From the NCBI GenBank assembly GCA_963702055.1, contig OY969702.1, positions 1,612,001 through 1,676,000 on the forward strand: 64,000 nt of DNA, given 5' to 3'. Made by a program: the position numbers and the translations under genes. Below the pieces are notes generated by a model. It searched no databases and was not told the origin of the DNA. It was given only the letters and a program-made list of their open reading frames with translations. Shown here one piece after another: positions 50,124-58,084 of this stretch. The stretch comes from CAWINX01 sp963702055. Its GTDB lineage: Bacteria; Actinomycetota; Thermoleophilia; Solirubrobacterales; 70-9. Numbering within the stretch: position 1 is the first letter of the stretch; each line of letters begins with the position of its first letter.

Positions 50124-50813
50124 CTACGAACGCCGCTCGGCGGCGACGCGGCCGGCGTCGGCGACGCCGAGGAAGGGGGTGAGGGCGACGGTGATCGCGT
50201 CGGGGAGGAGGTCCTCGAGCTGCTCGGCGCGCTCGACGACGACCCAGCGGGTGATCAGCGAGACGACGCCGGCGATCACCGCCTCCTCGGTGTCGAGCGG
50301 CGGGCCGTCCTTGCCCTGGGCCTCGATGCGGCCGGCGCGCAGCAGCGGGGCGAGGCCGGCGACGGTTTCGCGGTGGTGGTTGGAGATCGGCGGGCCGGCG
50401 GCCAGGGTCTCGACCATGCAGAGGCGGGCCAGGGCCGGCTCGGAGGCGAAGAAGCCGAGCATCTCGGCGAGGGCGGCGGGGACGTTCTGGGGCCAGGGGC
50501 CGGCCGCCTCGACGGCGGCGACCATGCGGTCGCGGAGGGCGTCCATCACCTTGTCGTAGGTGGCGACGAAGCAGTCCTCCTTGTCGGAGAAGTGCTCGTA
50601 GAAGGTGCGGCGGGAGACGGCGGCGGCCTTGATGACGCGGGCGACGCTGGCGTCGGCGTAGCCGTGCTCCTCGACCATCTGGGCGCAGGCGGCGATCAGC
50701 CGGTCGCGGTGGTTGGCCTCGACGAACTCGCGCGGCAGGCCGTGGCGGCCCGGCGGCAGCCGGGCGAGCTGTGGCGAGGGCGTCTCCTCCGGCTCGGGGG
50801 GCTTCTCAGCCAT
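50124..50813 (-). CDS. TetR-family regulator 1
   Basis: A 229-aa regulator. The helix-turn-helix is EEHGYADASVARVIKAAAVSRRTFYEHFSDKEDCF (core VARVIKAAAVSRRTFYEHF). It is preceded by a Pro-rich tail and by LPPGRHGLPREFVEANHRDRL, a segment also found in TetR 2. The ligand domain carries no recognisable specificity. It is the last of a three-gene leftward set, and the preceding gene ends 9 nt upstream. Confidence 0.92.
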   Translation of the reverse strand: MAEKPPEPEETPSPQLARLPPGRHGLPREFVEANHRDRLIAACAQMVEEHGYADASVARVIKAAAVSRRTFYEHFSDKEDCFVATYDKVMDALRDRMVAAVEAAGPWPQNVPAALAEMLGFFASEPALARLCMVETLAAGPPISNHHRETVAGLAPLLRAGRIEAQGKDGPPLDTEEAVIAGVVSLITRWVVVERAEQLEDLLPDAITVALTPFLGVADAGRVAAERRS

Positions 50814-50822
50814 TGATGAACA

Positions 50823-51314
50823 TTATTGTCGCTGCCGGTACTCGGCGAGGGCGGCCTCGAGACCAAGGTAGGGACGGGTGACGACGAACATCAGCTGCGG
50901 CAGCAGCCGGCGCAAGTCCCCCCCTCCCCCGCGCGTCAGGCACATCGAGATCAGCTCGTAGACGGCGCCGCCGAGCCCCTCGGCGGTGGCGCGGGTGAGC
51001 GCGGCGGGGTCGTCGAGCTCGGCGCGGCCGCCGTCGATCAGGTCGACGAGGACCTCGACGTCACGGTCGAGGCGGGCGCGGGCGCGGGCGCCGGAGCGGA
51101 CCGCCTCGACGTAGACGACCCTGGCGTAGGTGGGGTGGGCGCCGGGGTAGGCGAGCATCGCCTCGATCGCGGCGCGGACCTGGTCGATCCAGGCGTCCTG
51201 CTCGGTGGCGGCGGCGCGGACGCGGGCGAGGAGGTCGGCGTCGGCGACGTGGAGGGTGCCGAGGAAGCGCTCCTCGGCGTCGGGGGCGTGCTCAGCGTCG
51301 GGGGGCGCCTTCAC
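50823..51314 (-). CDS. TetR-like ligand domain without DNA-binding domain
   Basis: A 163-aa protein starting at GTG 51314 with a GGAGG site. It aligns by pattern with the C-terminal part of the neighbouring TetR proteins (VRAAIEAMLAYPGAHPTYARVVYVEAVRSG; ATAEGLGGAVYELISMCLTRGG; LLPQLMFVVTRPYLG) and has no helix-turn-helix. Only 13 nt separate it from the stop of TetR 2, so nothing upstream can supply one. It may heterodimerise with a neighbour as a ligand sensor or inhibitor, or be a decaying paralogue. Confidence 0.75.
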   Translation of the reverse strand: MKAPPDAEHAPDAEERFLGTLHVADADLLARVRAAATEQDAWIDQVRAAIEAMLAYPGAHPTYARVVYVEAVRSGARARARLDRDVEVLVDLIDGGRAELDDPAALTRATAEGLGGAVYELISMCLTRGGGGDLRRLLPQLMFVVTRPYLGLEAALAEYRQRQ

Positions 51315-51327
51315 CGGGCGCCTCCGG

Positions 51328-52002
51328 CTACTTGGCGGGCTGGGCGGCGAGCCGCGCCGCCGACTCGCCCAGGTAGGGCGTCAGCACGAACTCGAGGGCG
51401 CGGGGCAGCAGCTCTTCGAGGTGCTCGGGGTCCTCGACCAGGCGTTTGTCGATCATCCAGACGACGCCGCCGACCGCGATGTCCTCCATCGACTCGGGGA
51501 AGCCGTTGCTCTCGGCGAGGCTCTCGCGCCCGGCCCGCAGGATCGCCGCGAACTCGCGCATCGTCGCCTCGTAGCGAGCGAGCACGTCGAGACCGGCGCT
51601 CTGGGACTCGATCAGGCAGACGCGGGCCAGCTCGAGGTCGGCGGCGAGATGGGCGAGCAGGGCGGCGAGGGCGGCGCGGACCTTCGCCTCCCAGGGGCCG
51701 GGCTCGGCCTCGAGCGCCTCGCGGGTGACGCCGAGCGCCCCCTCGGCGGCGCCGTCGAAGACCCAGAGGAAGAGCGCCTCTTTGCTGCCGAAGTGCTCGT
51801 AGAAGGTATGCCGGGCGACCCCCGCCGTCTTGACGATCTGGTTGAGCGAGGTGGCCGGGTAGCCCTGCTTGGCGACCAGCTGGGTTATCGCGATGCCGAG
51901 CCTGCCGCGCTGGTTCTGGGCGACGAAGTCGCGCGGCAGCTTGTGCCGTCCCGGCGGCATCCGGGTGAGGCGAGCGAGGTCGTCTTCCGGCATCAGGGCC
52001 AC
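51328..52002 (-). CDS. TetR-family regulator 2
   Basis: A 224-aa regulator starting MALMPEDDLARLTRMPPGRH. The helix-turn-helix is SLNQIVKTAGVARHTFYEHF after KQGYPAT. The segment MPPGRHKLPRDFVAQNQRGRL parallels the one in TetR 1, so the two are paralogues. First gene of the TetR trio, behind the promoter-like sequence at 52098-52127. Confidence 0.92.
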   Translation of the reverse strand: MALMPEDDLARLTRMPPGRHKLPRDFVAQNQRGRLGIAITQLVAKQGYPATSLNQIVKTAGVARHTFYEHFGSKEALFLWVFDGAAEGALGVTREALEAEPGPWEAKVRAALAALLAHLAADLELARVCLIESQSAGLDVLARYEATMREFAAILRAGRESLAESNGFPESMEDIAVGGVVWMIDKRLVEDPEHLEELLPRALEFVLTPYLGESAARLAAQPAK

Positions 52003-52221
52003 CGCGGCAGCCTAGCCCCGGGGGCGGAGCGGACGGTCGAGTAAGTGGGTGGAGCTCGCACAGGAACGGTCCTCCTTTAGGCACCACCCTGTACCGAATA
52101 CTAGCGCCTATGTTTGCGTTTGTGCAAGCGAGCAGCAAGACCGTTCGACCTTCCAACGGCGCCACCCGCGCTCCCATCCATGGTAGGGCCAGGGAGTCGG
52201 CGGGGCAAGGCGAGGGCGGAG
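52003..52221. other. Promoter region upstream of the TetR trio
   Basis: A 219-bp gap between TetR 2 and the convergent-side end of the ATPase gene. It carries the promoter-like sequence at 52098-52127 and no ORF of interest. Confidence 0.45.
52098..52127 (-). promoter_or_regulatory. Candidate sigma-70-type promoter for the TetR trio
   Basis: On the minus strand TTGCAC and TAGTAT are separated by 18 nt, close to TTGACA/TATAAT. Transcription would start near 52090 and run into the TetR 2 gene. It stands out because the surrounding region is lower in G+C than the genes. Confidence 0.45.
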
Positions 52222-53460
52222 CTAAGCCCAAAGACCGCTGACCGGGACCGCCCAGAGGCGATCGCCCAGCGGCAGGGTTCGATCGCCGGCGTAGATCACG
52301 AATCCCGCTTTGAATCGTTCGCTGCGAGCGTCGCGGATTTTGGCCAAGGGCCTCCAATCCCTCTCCCGGATGGTCGCGGCGCTCTTGACCTCGACACAGG
52401 CGAGATCGCCGGAGCCATCCTCGAGAACGACATCGACCTCATCGCTCTGATGGCGATAGTGGTAGAGCCGGGCATTGGCCTCGGCCCATTCCATGTGCCT
52501 CATGATCTCCATGGTCACGAAGTTCTCGAGAACCTTGCCGGTCAGCTGATCGTCTTCGGCGAGACGCTTTTCATTCGCGCCGAGAAGGTGGGTCAACAGC
52601 CCACTGTCGGTGACGTAGACCTTGGGCGTCGCTGACTCGCGGCTGCCGATCGATGGTCGCCAGGCCTGGACCGTCTTGACCAAGAAGACCGTCTCGAGCA
52701 ACTTCGTATAGCTGCCGACCGTCTTGTGGTCGAGCCCAAGGCGCCCACCGAACTCGGTCAAGTTCAGCAGGTTGGCGGCGCGGCTGGCCAACAATCGTAG
52801 AAGGCGCGGCGCTCGGTCGAGTTTCTGAGCATCGCTGATGTCGCGCAAATCACGGTCCAGAGTGGTCGTCAAGTAGTTCTCAAACCAGCTGTCTCGCCGC
52901 TTCCCGACGCGTCGAAGGGCCTCCGGGTATCCCCCGGCGGCGATCCGGCTGACGAAGGCTTGGCGCCCCTTCGCGGCCCCTTGGACGCGCGGCGGGGTGG
53001 CAGTGAACAGCGCGTCTACGAAGTTATTCCCAGCACCCTCGATTTCGCTTTGGGAAAGGGGCCAGAGGGTGATGATCTCGATCCGGCCGGTAAGGGCATC
53101 GTTGACCTTGCGGTTCGTCAGAACGTTGGCTGAGCCGGTGATGAGGAACTGGCCTGGCGTCTGATCGGAGTCCACAACGTCCTTGATCGCCAGCAACAGA
53201 TCGGAGCCGCCACGCTGAACTTCATCGAGGAGCACTGGCTTCTCTAGGCCGGCGACAAAGCCGTCGGGGTCGCCGACGGCGGCATCCCTCGCGGCCCGGT
53301 TGTCGAGGCTGACCGCGGTGGCGGGATGGTCAGTCGCGGCGATATCGCCGGTCAACGTGCTCTTCCCCACCTGTCTGGCGCCCATCACGAAGACCACCCG
53401 CGTGTCGCTCAAGGCTTCCAGAACCAGCCTCCGGTTATGGCGGGCATAGGTCTTCGGCAT
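52222..53460 (-). CDS. DUF4143-type AAA ATPase
   Basis: A 412-aa ATPase starting MPKTYARHNRRLVLEALSDT. Walker A is MGARQVGKSTLTG, Walker B is PVLLDEVQRGGSDLL, and FLITGSANVLT is the sensor strand. The C-terminal DUF4143 part has a winged-helix segment (FGGRLGLDHKTVGSYTKLLE) and a PD-(D/E)xK-like YHYRHQSDEVDVVLEDGSGDLACVEVKS (core DEVDVVLEDG ... CVEVKS). Such proteins are common in mobile or variable regions and are often linked to defence or toxin-antitoxin biology, but their role is unsettled. Four 22-bp repeats lie just upstream. Confidence 0.87.
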   Translation of the reverse strand: MPKTYARHNRRLVLEALSDTRVVFVMGARQVGKSTLTGDIAATDHPATAVSLDNRAARDAAVGDPDGFVAGLEKPVLLDEVQRGGSDLLLAIKDVVDSDQTPGQFLITGSANVLTNRKVNDALTGRIEIITLWPLSQSEIEGAGNNFVDALFTATPPRVQGAAKGRQAFVSRIAAGGYPEALRRVGKRRDSWFENYLTTTLDRDLRDISDAQKLDRAPRLLRLLASRAANLLNLTEFGGRLGLDHKTVGSYTKLLETVFLVKTVQAWRPSIGSRESATPKVYVTDSGLLTHLLGANEKRLAEDDQLTGKVLENFVTMEIMRHMEWAEANARLYHYRHQSDEVDVVLEDGSGDLACVEVKSAATIRERDWRPLAKIRDARSERFKAGFVIYAGDRTLPLGDRLWAVPVSGLWA

Positions 53461-53473
53461 CCTTCGACTGTAG

Positions 53474-53554
53474 TGCAATCCGGGAAACTTATGCATGTAA
53501 TCGGGGAATGTTGTTCCTGCAATCCGGGAAACTTATCTTCGTAACCTGGGAGGG
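53474..53554. repeat. Tandem 22-bp repeats between divergent genes
   Basis: Units start at 53474, 53496, 53518 and 53540, exactly 22 bp apart. Units 1 and 3 share TGCAATCCGGGAAACTTAT; unit 2 is TGTAATCGGGGAATG... and unit 4 (partial) is CGTAACCTGGGAGGG. They lie 14 bp upstream of the ATPase start and upstream of the membrane-protein gene, consistent with an operator array. Confidence 0.8.
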
Positions 53555-53570
53555 TGAGAGAATCCACTCG

Positions 53571-53894
53571 ATGCGATTCGAAGTCTTCTGGCGGGTGGCG
53601 GTGGTGCAGCTGGTGGCGGTGCTCCTGCTCGCCCTCGTCCTGGGGGTCGTCTTCTCGCACGGGTTCTTCGTCGACTGGGGCTGGCTGGTCGGACCGCTGG
53701 TCTGGCTGGGCTGCGCGGCGCTGACCGCTCGCGTCGTCGGGCTGGACCGGGTGTTCGCGCTGGTTGGGGCGGTGCTCGCCGGTTTGGTCAGCGCCCTCGC
53801 CGTCGTAATCGGCCTCCACTGGCTCGGCGTGATCGTCGCGATCGGCCTCTTCGCCGCCTGGTGCGCCCGCGACGGCGCAGAGGCGACTGCTTGA
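53571..53894 (+). CDS. Four-helix membrane protein
   Basis: A 107-aa protein. ATG 53571 (MRFEVFWRVAVVQLVAVLLL) is preferred over an upstream start inside the 22-bp repeats. Four hydrophobic segments are visible, separated by short charged turns, ending in CARDGAEATA. Function unknown. Its stop overlaps the TTG start of the SDR gene, so both are probably translated together. Confidence 0.72.
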   Translation: MRFEVFWRVAVVQLVAVLLLALVLGVVFSHGFFVDWGWLVGPLVWLGCAALTARVVGLDRVFALVGAVLAGLVSALAVVIGLHWLGVIVAIGLFAAWCARDGAEATA

Positions 53895-54643
53895 ACCTCG
53901 GCCTCGAAGGGCGCGTCGCCCTGGTGATGGGCGCCAGCCGCGGGATCGGGCGGGCGATCGCGACAGCGTTGGCCGGCGAGGGCGCTCGGGTGGCGATCGC
54001 GAGCCGCTCGCGGGAGGCGCTGGAGGAGGCCGCGGAGGAGATCGAGGGCGAGGCGTCGCCGTTCGTCGCCGACGCCTCCGACCTCGAGCGGATGGCGGCG
54101 CTCCCGGGCGAGGTCGCCGAGGCCCTCGGCCCGGTCGAGATCCTCGTCGCCAACACCGGCGGCCCGCCGCTCGGCGGCGCCCTCGACCACGAGGTGGACG
54201 AGTGGGAGCGGGCCTACCGCTCGCTGGTGCTGGCGCCGCGACTGCTCGCCGGCGCGGTGGTCCCGGGGATGCGCGAGCGCGGCTGGGGGCGGATCGTCAA
54301 CGTCGGCTCCAGCTCGACCCGGGAGCCGATCCCCTTCCTCAACCTCTCAAACTCCCACCGGATGGCCGCGATCGGCTTCCTGAAGACGCTCTCCCGCGAG
54401 GTCGCCGCGGACGGGATCACCGTCAACACGGTCGCGACCGGTCGCTTCGCGACCGAGCGGCTCGCCTCGATGGCCGGCTCGTTGGAGGCGGCGGAGGCGG
54501 GTGCCGGCGCCGAGGTCCCGGCCGGGCGCCTCGGGCGTCCCGAGGAATACGGCGACCTGGTCGCCTTCCTCTGCTCCGACCGCGCCGCCTACATCACCGG
54601 AACGGTGATCCCGATCGACGGGGGATTGCTGCGCTCGGCTTAA
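53891..54643 (+). CDS. SDR-family protein lacking the usual Tyr-Lys pair
   Basis: A 250-aa Rossmann-fold protein starting at TTG 53891 (MNLGLEGRVALVMGASRGIG), overlapping the upstream stop. The cofactor motif GASRGIG, NTGG (NNAG equivalent) and NVGSSST are present. In place of YxxxK the sequence reads PIPFLNLSNSHRMAAIGFLK (core LSNSHRMA), so the catalytic Tyr is absent. The C-terminus GTVIPIDGGLLRSA is typical of FabG-like SDRs. It belongs to a known FabG-like subgroup with an LSN-x-x-R segment; whether it is an active oxidoreductase is uncertain. Confidence 0.88.
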   Translation: MNLGLEGRVALVMGASRGIGRAIATALAGEGARVAIASRSREALEEAAEEIEGEASPFVADASDLERMAALPGEVAEALGPVEILVANTGGPPLGGALDHEVDEWERAYRSLVLAPRLLAGAVVPGMRERGWGRIVNVGSSSTREPIPFLNLSNSHRMAAIGFLKTLSREVAADGITVNTVATGRFATERLASMAGSLEAAEAGAGAEVPAGRLGRPEEYGDLVAFLCSDRAAYITGTVIPIDGGLLRSA

Positions 54644-54686
54644 GCCGACGACTTCCCCAAGCGAGGGAGGACAACCCGCTATCCCA

Positions 54687-54729
54687 GTGCAACGTTTTGT
54701 CCCCCCCTTACGGGGAGAAAACGTTGCAC
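54687..54729 (+). repeat. F3 palindrome, copy 1
   Basis: Twelve-bp arms GTGCAACGTTTT (54687-54698) and its complement (54718-54729), with an inner GTCCCC ... GGGGAG pairing. It lies between the convergent SDR and lysS genes and is related to F2 by the GTGYAACG start and the GTCCCC core. Confidence 0.88.
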
Positions 54730-54753
54730 CGGGCGCGACCGGACACCTGAGCG

Positions 54754-54808
54754 TTCGCGGTGCAACGCGTTGTCCCCGAATAAGGGGGACAACGCGTTGC
54801 ACCGCGAA
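54754..54808 (+). repeat. F3 palindrome, copy 2
   Basis: Perfect 24-bp arms at 54754-54777 (starting TTCGCGGTGCAACGCG) and 54785-54808, with a 7-nt loop GAATAAG. It ends 6 bp before the lysS stop. As a very stable hairpin in a convergent gap it could end or protect both transcripts. Confidence 0.92.
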
Positions 54809-54814
54809 CCGCGC

Positions 54815-56323
54815 TCAGCCCTCGCCCGGCGCTTCGCGCATCGACGGGAAGAGGATCACGTCGCGGAGGGTGCTTGACCCGGTGATGATCATCATCAGCC
54901 GGTCGACGCCGAGGCCGCAGCCGCTGGCCGGCAGCATCCCGTACTCGAGCGCGCGCACGAACTCCTCGTCGTGGGGGTGGGGGCTCTCCTCGGCGCCGGC
55001 CTCCTGGCGCTCGCGCTGCTCGACGAAGCGGCGGCGCTGCTCGACCGGGTCGTTGATGTCGGTGCCGCCGCCGACGATTTCCATCCCGGCGACGATGCCG
55101 TCGAAGGCCTCGCCGATCAGCTCCGGGTTCTCGGCCTGCGGCTTGACCAGCGGCCAGAGAGCGAGCGGCAGGTCGACGATGAAGGTCGGCTGAGTCAGCT
55201 TCGGCTCGACCAGCTTGCCCTGGAGCGTGTCGACCAGGCCGGCCCAATCGTCGGTCGGCTCGGCGTCGGAGCCGACCACCTCGGCCAGCTCGTCGCGGCT
55301 CGTCGCGACGATGTCGACCCCGGTCTCCTCCCGGATCGCCTCGCGCAGGGAGACCCGCGCCCAGGGAGTCGCGAAGTCGATCGTCTCCCCGTCGCGCTCG
55401 ACCTTGGTGGTACCGAGGACCCGCTCGACGACGCCGGCGACCAGCGCCTCGGCGAACTCCATGACGCCGTTGTAGTCGGCGCCGGCGACGAACCACTCGA
55501 GCATCGTGAACTCGGGGTTGTGCTGAGGCGACATCCCCTCGTTGCGGAAGAACTTGCCGAGCTCGTAGACGTCTTCGAAGCCGCCGACGATCGCCCGCTT
55601 CAGGTACAGCTCGGTGGCGATCCGCAGGTAGAGGTGGCGGTCGAGCGCGTGGTGGTGAGTCTTGAAGGGCCGCGCGGCGGCGCCGCCGGTCATCCGCTGC
55701 AGGATCGGCGTCTCCAGCTCGACGTAGCCGCGCTCGTTCATGTGGTCGCGGATCGCCGTCAGCAGCTTGGCGCGCAGGGCGAAGACCTCGCGGGAGCGCT
55801 CGTTCGCGATCAGGTCCAGCTCGCGCCGGCGGTAGCGGGTCTCGACGTCGGAGATGCCGTGGTAGAGGTCGGGGGGGTCGCGCAGCGCCTTGGCGAGCAG
55901 CGTGCACTCGCGGATGCCGATCGCCACCTGGCCGCGCTTGGTCACGTATATGTCGCCCTCGACCCCGACGATGTCGCCGATGTCGAGGTCCTCGATCCGG
56001 GCGAAGGCCTCCTCGCCGAGCGCATCGAGGCGAGCGTAGGCCTGGATCGTCCCGGAGAGGTCGCGGACGTCGAGGAAGGCGGTCTTGCCGTGGCCGCGGC
56101 GGGCGGTGAGGCGGCCGGCGACCCGGTAGGAGAAGTCGGCGTGGTCGCCCGGCTCCAGCTCGGCGGGATCGTGGGCGGCGAGGATCTCGGCGACCCTGGT
56201 GCGGCCGGTGAAGGAGTGCGGGAAGGGGTCGATGCCGGCGGCGCGCAGCTTCTCGGCCTTGGCGTGGCGCTCGGCCTCTGTCGAGCCCGCCGCGGGGTCG
56301 GCCGGCGGGGCGGCCTCGCTCAT
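54815..56323 (-). CDS. lysS: Lysyl-tRNA synthetase, class II
   Basis: A 502-aa synthetase. ATG 56323 overlaps the prmC stop (ATGA). The N-terminal OB-fold anticodon-binding domain is VAGRLTARRGHGKTAFLDVRDLSGTIQAYA (core GKTAFLDVRDLSG). Class II motif 2 is YELGKFFRNEGMSPQHNPEFTMLE (core FRNEGMSPQHNPEFT) and motif 3 is GCGLGVDRLMMIITG. Length and order are normal. Last gene of the lgt-prmC-lysS operon. Confidence 0.97.
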   Translation of the reverse strand: MSEAAPPADPAAGSTEAERHAKAEKLRAAGIDPFPHSFTGRTRVAEILAAHDPAELEPGDHADFSYRVAGRLTARRGHGKTAFLDVRDLSGTIQAYARLDALGEEAFARIEDLDIGDIVGVEGDIYVTKRGQVAIGIRECTLLAKALRDPPDLYHGISDVETRYRRRELDLIANERSREVFALRAKLLTAIRDHMNERGYVELETPILQRMTGGAAARPFKTHHHALDRHLYLRIATELYLKRAIVGGFEDVYELGKFFRNEGMSPQHNPEFTMLEWFVAGADYNGVMEFAEALVAGVVERVLGTTKVERDGETIDFATPWARVSLREAIREETGVDIVATSRDELAEVVGSDAEPTDDWAGLVDTLQGKLVEPKLTQPTFIVDLPLALWPLVKPQAENPELIGEAFDGIVAGMEIVGGGTDINDPVEQRRRFVEQRERQEAGAEESPHPHDEEFVRALEYGMLPASGCGLGVDRLMMIITGSSTLRDVILFPSMREAPGEG

Positions 56324-57171
56324 CGCTTGGCGCCGACAGTCACCCGCTCGCCACCCATGTAATCGGTGAGGGTGGTGGCGTCGCTCAGCAGCTCCCGCAG
56401 TGCGGGACCGTGGTGGGTGTCGTGCTCGAGCGCCAGCCGCTGCCCCGACGGCGCCTCCTCGATCAGCCCGCGGATAACGCCGAGGCCGTCGGCGCCACAG
56501 TCGCCGGTGACGGCGATCCGCGGCTCGCGGCGGATCTCGGGCGAGCGCTCGAAGATCGTCTCGTCGGTGACGTAGGGAAGGTTGGCGAGGACGAGGTCGA
56601 CGCTGCCGTCGCGCAGCGCCTCGGGGAGGCCCTCGGCGACCTCGACCTCGAGCGGCAGGCCGAAGCGGGCGGCATTCTCGCGGGCGGCCTCGGCGGCCTC
56701 GGGTGAGAGGTCCGACGCGGTGACGCGAAGGTCGGGGCGCTCGCTGAGCAGGGCGAGGGCGACCGCGCCGGAGCCGGTCCCGACCTCGTGGACGCGGGCG
56801 CCCTCGGGAAGCTCGGCGGCGACCTCGACCAACAGGCCGGTCTCGCGGCGGGGGATCAAGACCCGCTCGTCGACCGCGACGTCGATCCCGCGGAAGGCCT
56901 CGTGGCCAAGGATGTAGGCGAGGGGCTCGTGCTCGACGCGGCGACCCACCCGCTCCTCGAGCGCCGCCGCGGCGTCGGGGGGGAGTTCGCGGTCGGTCTC
57001 GGCGGGGAGAGCGGCCGGGTCGACTCCGAGCGCCTGGGCAAGCAGGGCCTCGGCGTCGCCGCGCGGGTCCTCGCAGCCGGCCGCGCCGATCGCCTCGGCG
57101 GCGGCGTCGAGCGCCGCGCCGATCGTCCGCGCAGCGGCAATTGCCTCGATTTCGGTCTTCACCGGCTCCAT
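56320..57171 (-). CDS. prmC: Release factor glutamine methyltransferase PrmC
   Basis: A 283-aa SAM-dependent enzyme that methylates the GGQ glutamine of release factors. An N-terminal helical domain is followed by PLAYILGHEAFRGIDVAVDE, IPRRETGLLVE and the SAM motif VHEVGTGSGAVALALL. The catalytic motif reads NLPYV rather than the usual NPPY, a modest deviation that keeps Asn, Pro and Tyr. The ATG directly abuts the lgt stop. Annotation as a protein-N5-glutamine methyltransferase rests on the RRETxxLVE and NxPY motifs together. Confidence 0.9.
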   Translation of the reverse strand: MEPVKTEIEAIAAARTIGAALDAAAEAIGAAGCEDPRGDAEALLAQALGVDPAALPAETDRELPPDAAAALEERVGRRVEHEPLAYILGHEAFRGIDVAVDERVLIPRRETGLLVEVAAELPEGARVHEVGTGSGAVALALLSERPDLRVTASDLSPEAAEAARENAARFGLPLEVEVAEGLPEALRDGSVDLVLANLPYVTDETIFERSPEIRREPRIAVTGDCGADGLGVIRGLIEEAPSGQRLALEHDTHHGPALRELLSDATTLTDYMGGERVTVGAKR

Positions 57172-57957
57172 TTAAGTGGCTCCCGCCTCCTTGGGCTCCA
57201 GGGCGGGATGGCTGAGGGTACCGTGGCGGCGCTTCACGGCGTAGATCCAGATCGCGCCGGCGACCATCATCCCGAGACTCTCGAGCTGCGCCGAGGTCAG
57301 CCCAAACGCCGTCTCGGTGTTGCGGCGGATGAACTCGACCAAGAAGCGCTCGGCCCCCGCGTAGAGGAGGTAGATCGCGAAGAGGACGCCGGCGCGGAAG
57401 CGATCGCGCAGCTGCCAGAGGATGAAGGCGCCGAGGCCCATCGCCAGGGTCTCGTAGACGGGGGTCGGATGGACGGTCTGCTCGGTGGGGACGGTGCCGT
57501 GCGGGTAGGACATCGCCCAGGGCCCGTCCCAGGGCTTGCCGTAGTCGCCGTCGCCGGAGAGCTGACAGCCGCAGCGGCCGATCGCGTAGCCAAGGGCGAG
57601 GGCCGGCGCGGCGAGGTCGAGCAGGGCGAGGCCGAGGAAGCGCCGATAGCGGGCCCAGGCGAGCACCGCCAGCGTGCCGCCGATCGCACCGCCGTACCAA
57701 ACCAGGCCGGCGCCGGAGAGCAGCTCCCCGACCAGGTCATGCTTGACGCTGTCGTAGTTCTGGACGAGGAAGTAGACGCGCGAGCCGACGACCCCCCCGG
57801 CCAGCGCCGAGAAGGCCATCTCGTAGGCCCAGTCGGTCGGCTTGCCGATCTCCCCCAACCGCCGCGCGATCAGCGCCCCGGCGGCGAGGAAGGCAAGGGC
57901 GAACATCAACCCAAAGGTCTGCAGGGTGAGCGGTCCGATCTGAATCTCGGGATACAT
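57172..57957 (-). CDS. lgt: Prolipoprotein diacylglyceryl transferase
   Basis: A 261-aa membrane enzyme that attaches diacylglycerol to the lipobox cysteine of prolipoproteins, including those in this window. Seven hydrophobic segments are visible. Conserved parts are LVWYGGAIGGTLAVLAW, YAIGRCGCQLSGDGDYGKPW (the signature region), HPTPVYETLAM and FLVEFIRR. It starts at ATG 57957 immediately beside tRNA-Glu and is the first gene of the lgt-prmC-lysS operon. Confidence 0.96.
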   Translation of the reverse strand: MYPEIQIGPLTLQTFGLMFALAFLAAGALIARRLGEIGKPTDWAYEMAFSALAGGVVGSRVYFLVQNYDSVKHDLVGELLSGAGLVWYGGAIGGTLAVLAWARYRRFLGLALLDLAAPALALGYAIGRCGCQLSGDGDYGKPWDGPWAMSYPHGTVPTEQTVHPTPVYETLAMGLGAFILWQLRDRFRAGVLFAIYLLYAGAERFLVEFIRRNTETAFGLTSAQLESLGMMVAGAIWIYAVKRRHGTLSHPALEPKEAGAT

Positions 57958-57960
57958 GTA

Positions 57961-58032
57961 TAGCCCCGCCGGGAGTTGAACCCGGGCTACCAGGTTGAAA
58001 ACCTGACGTGCTAACCGTTACACCACGGGGCC
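57961..58032 (-). tRNA. tRNA-Glu (UUC anticodon)
   Basis: Minus strand: acceptor GGCCCCG/CGGGGCT, D-arm GTGT/GCAC, anticodon stem TCAGG/CCTGG around TTTTCAA (anticodon TTC), T-arm around TTCAACTC, discriminator A. It also supplies the substrate of HemA (glutamyl-tRNA). No CCA encoded. Confidence 0.93.
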
Positions 58033-58084
58033 GCGGGATCGGAGTCTAGGGGGAGAAGTCTGGCCGCCCACGGCTTGAATAGGA

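Noticed and set aside
53474..53554. CRISPR array
   Set aside because: Units are directly adjacent with 22-bp period, no unique spacers and no cas gene; better explained as an operator array.
54815..57700. A single 961-codon protein ending as LysS
   Set aside because: The frame merely stays open upstream; lysS starts at 56323, and prmC and lgt occupy the upstream DNA in other frames.
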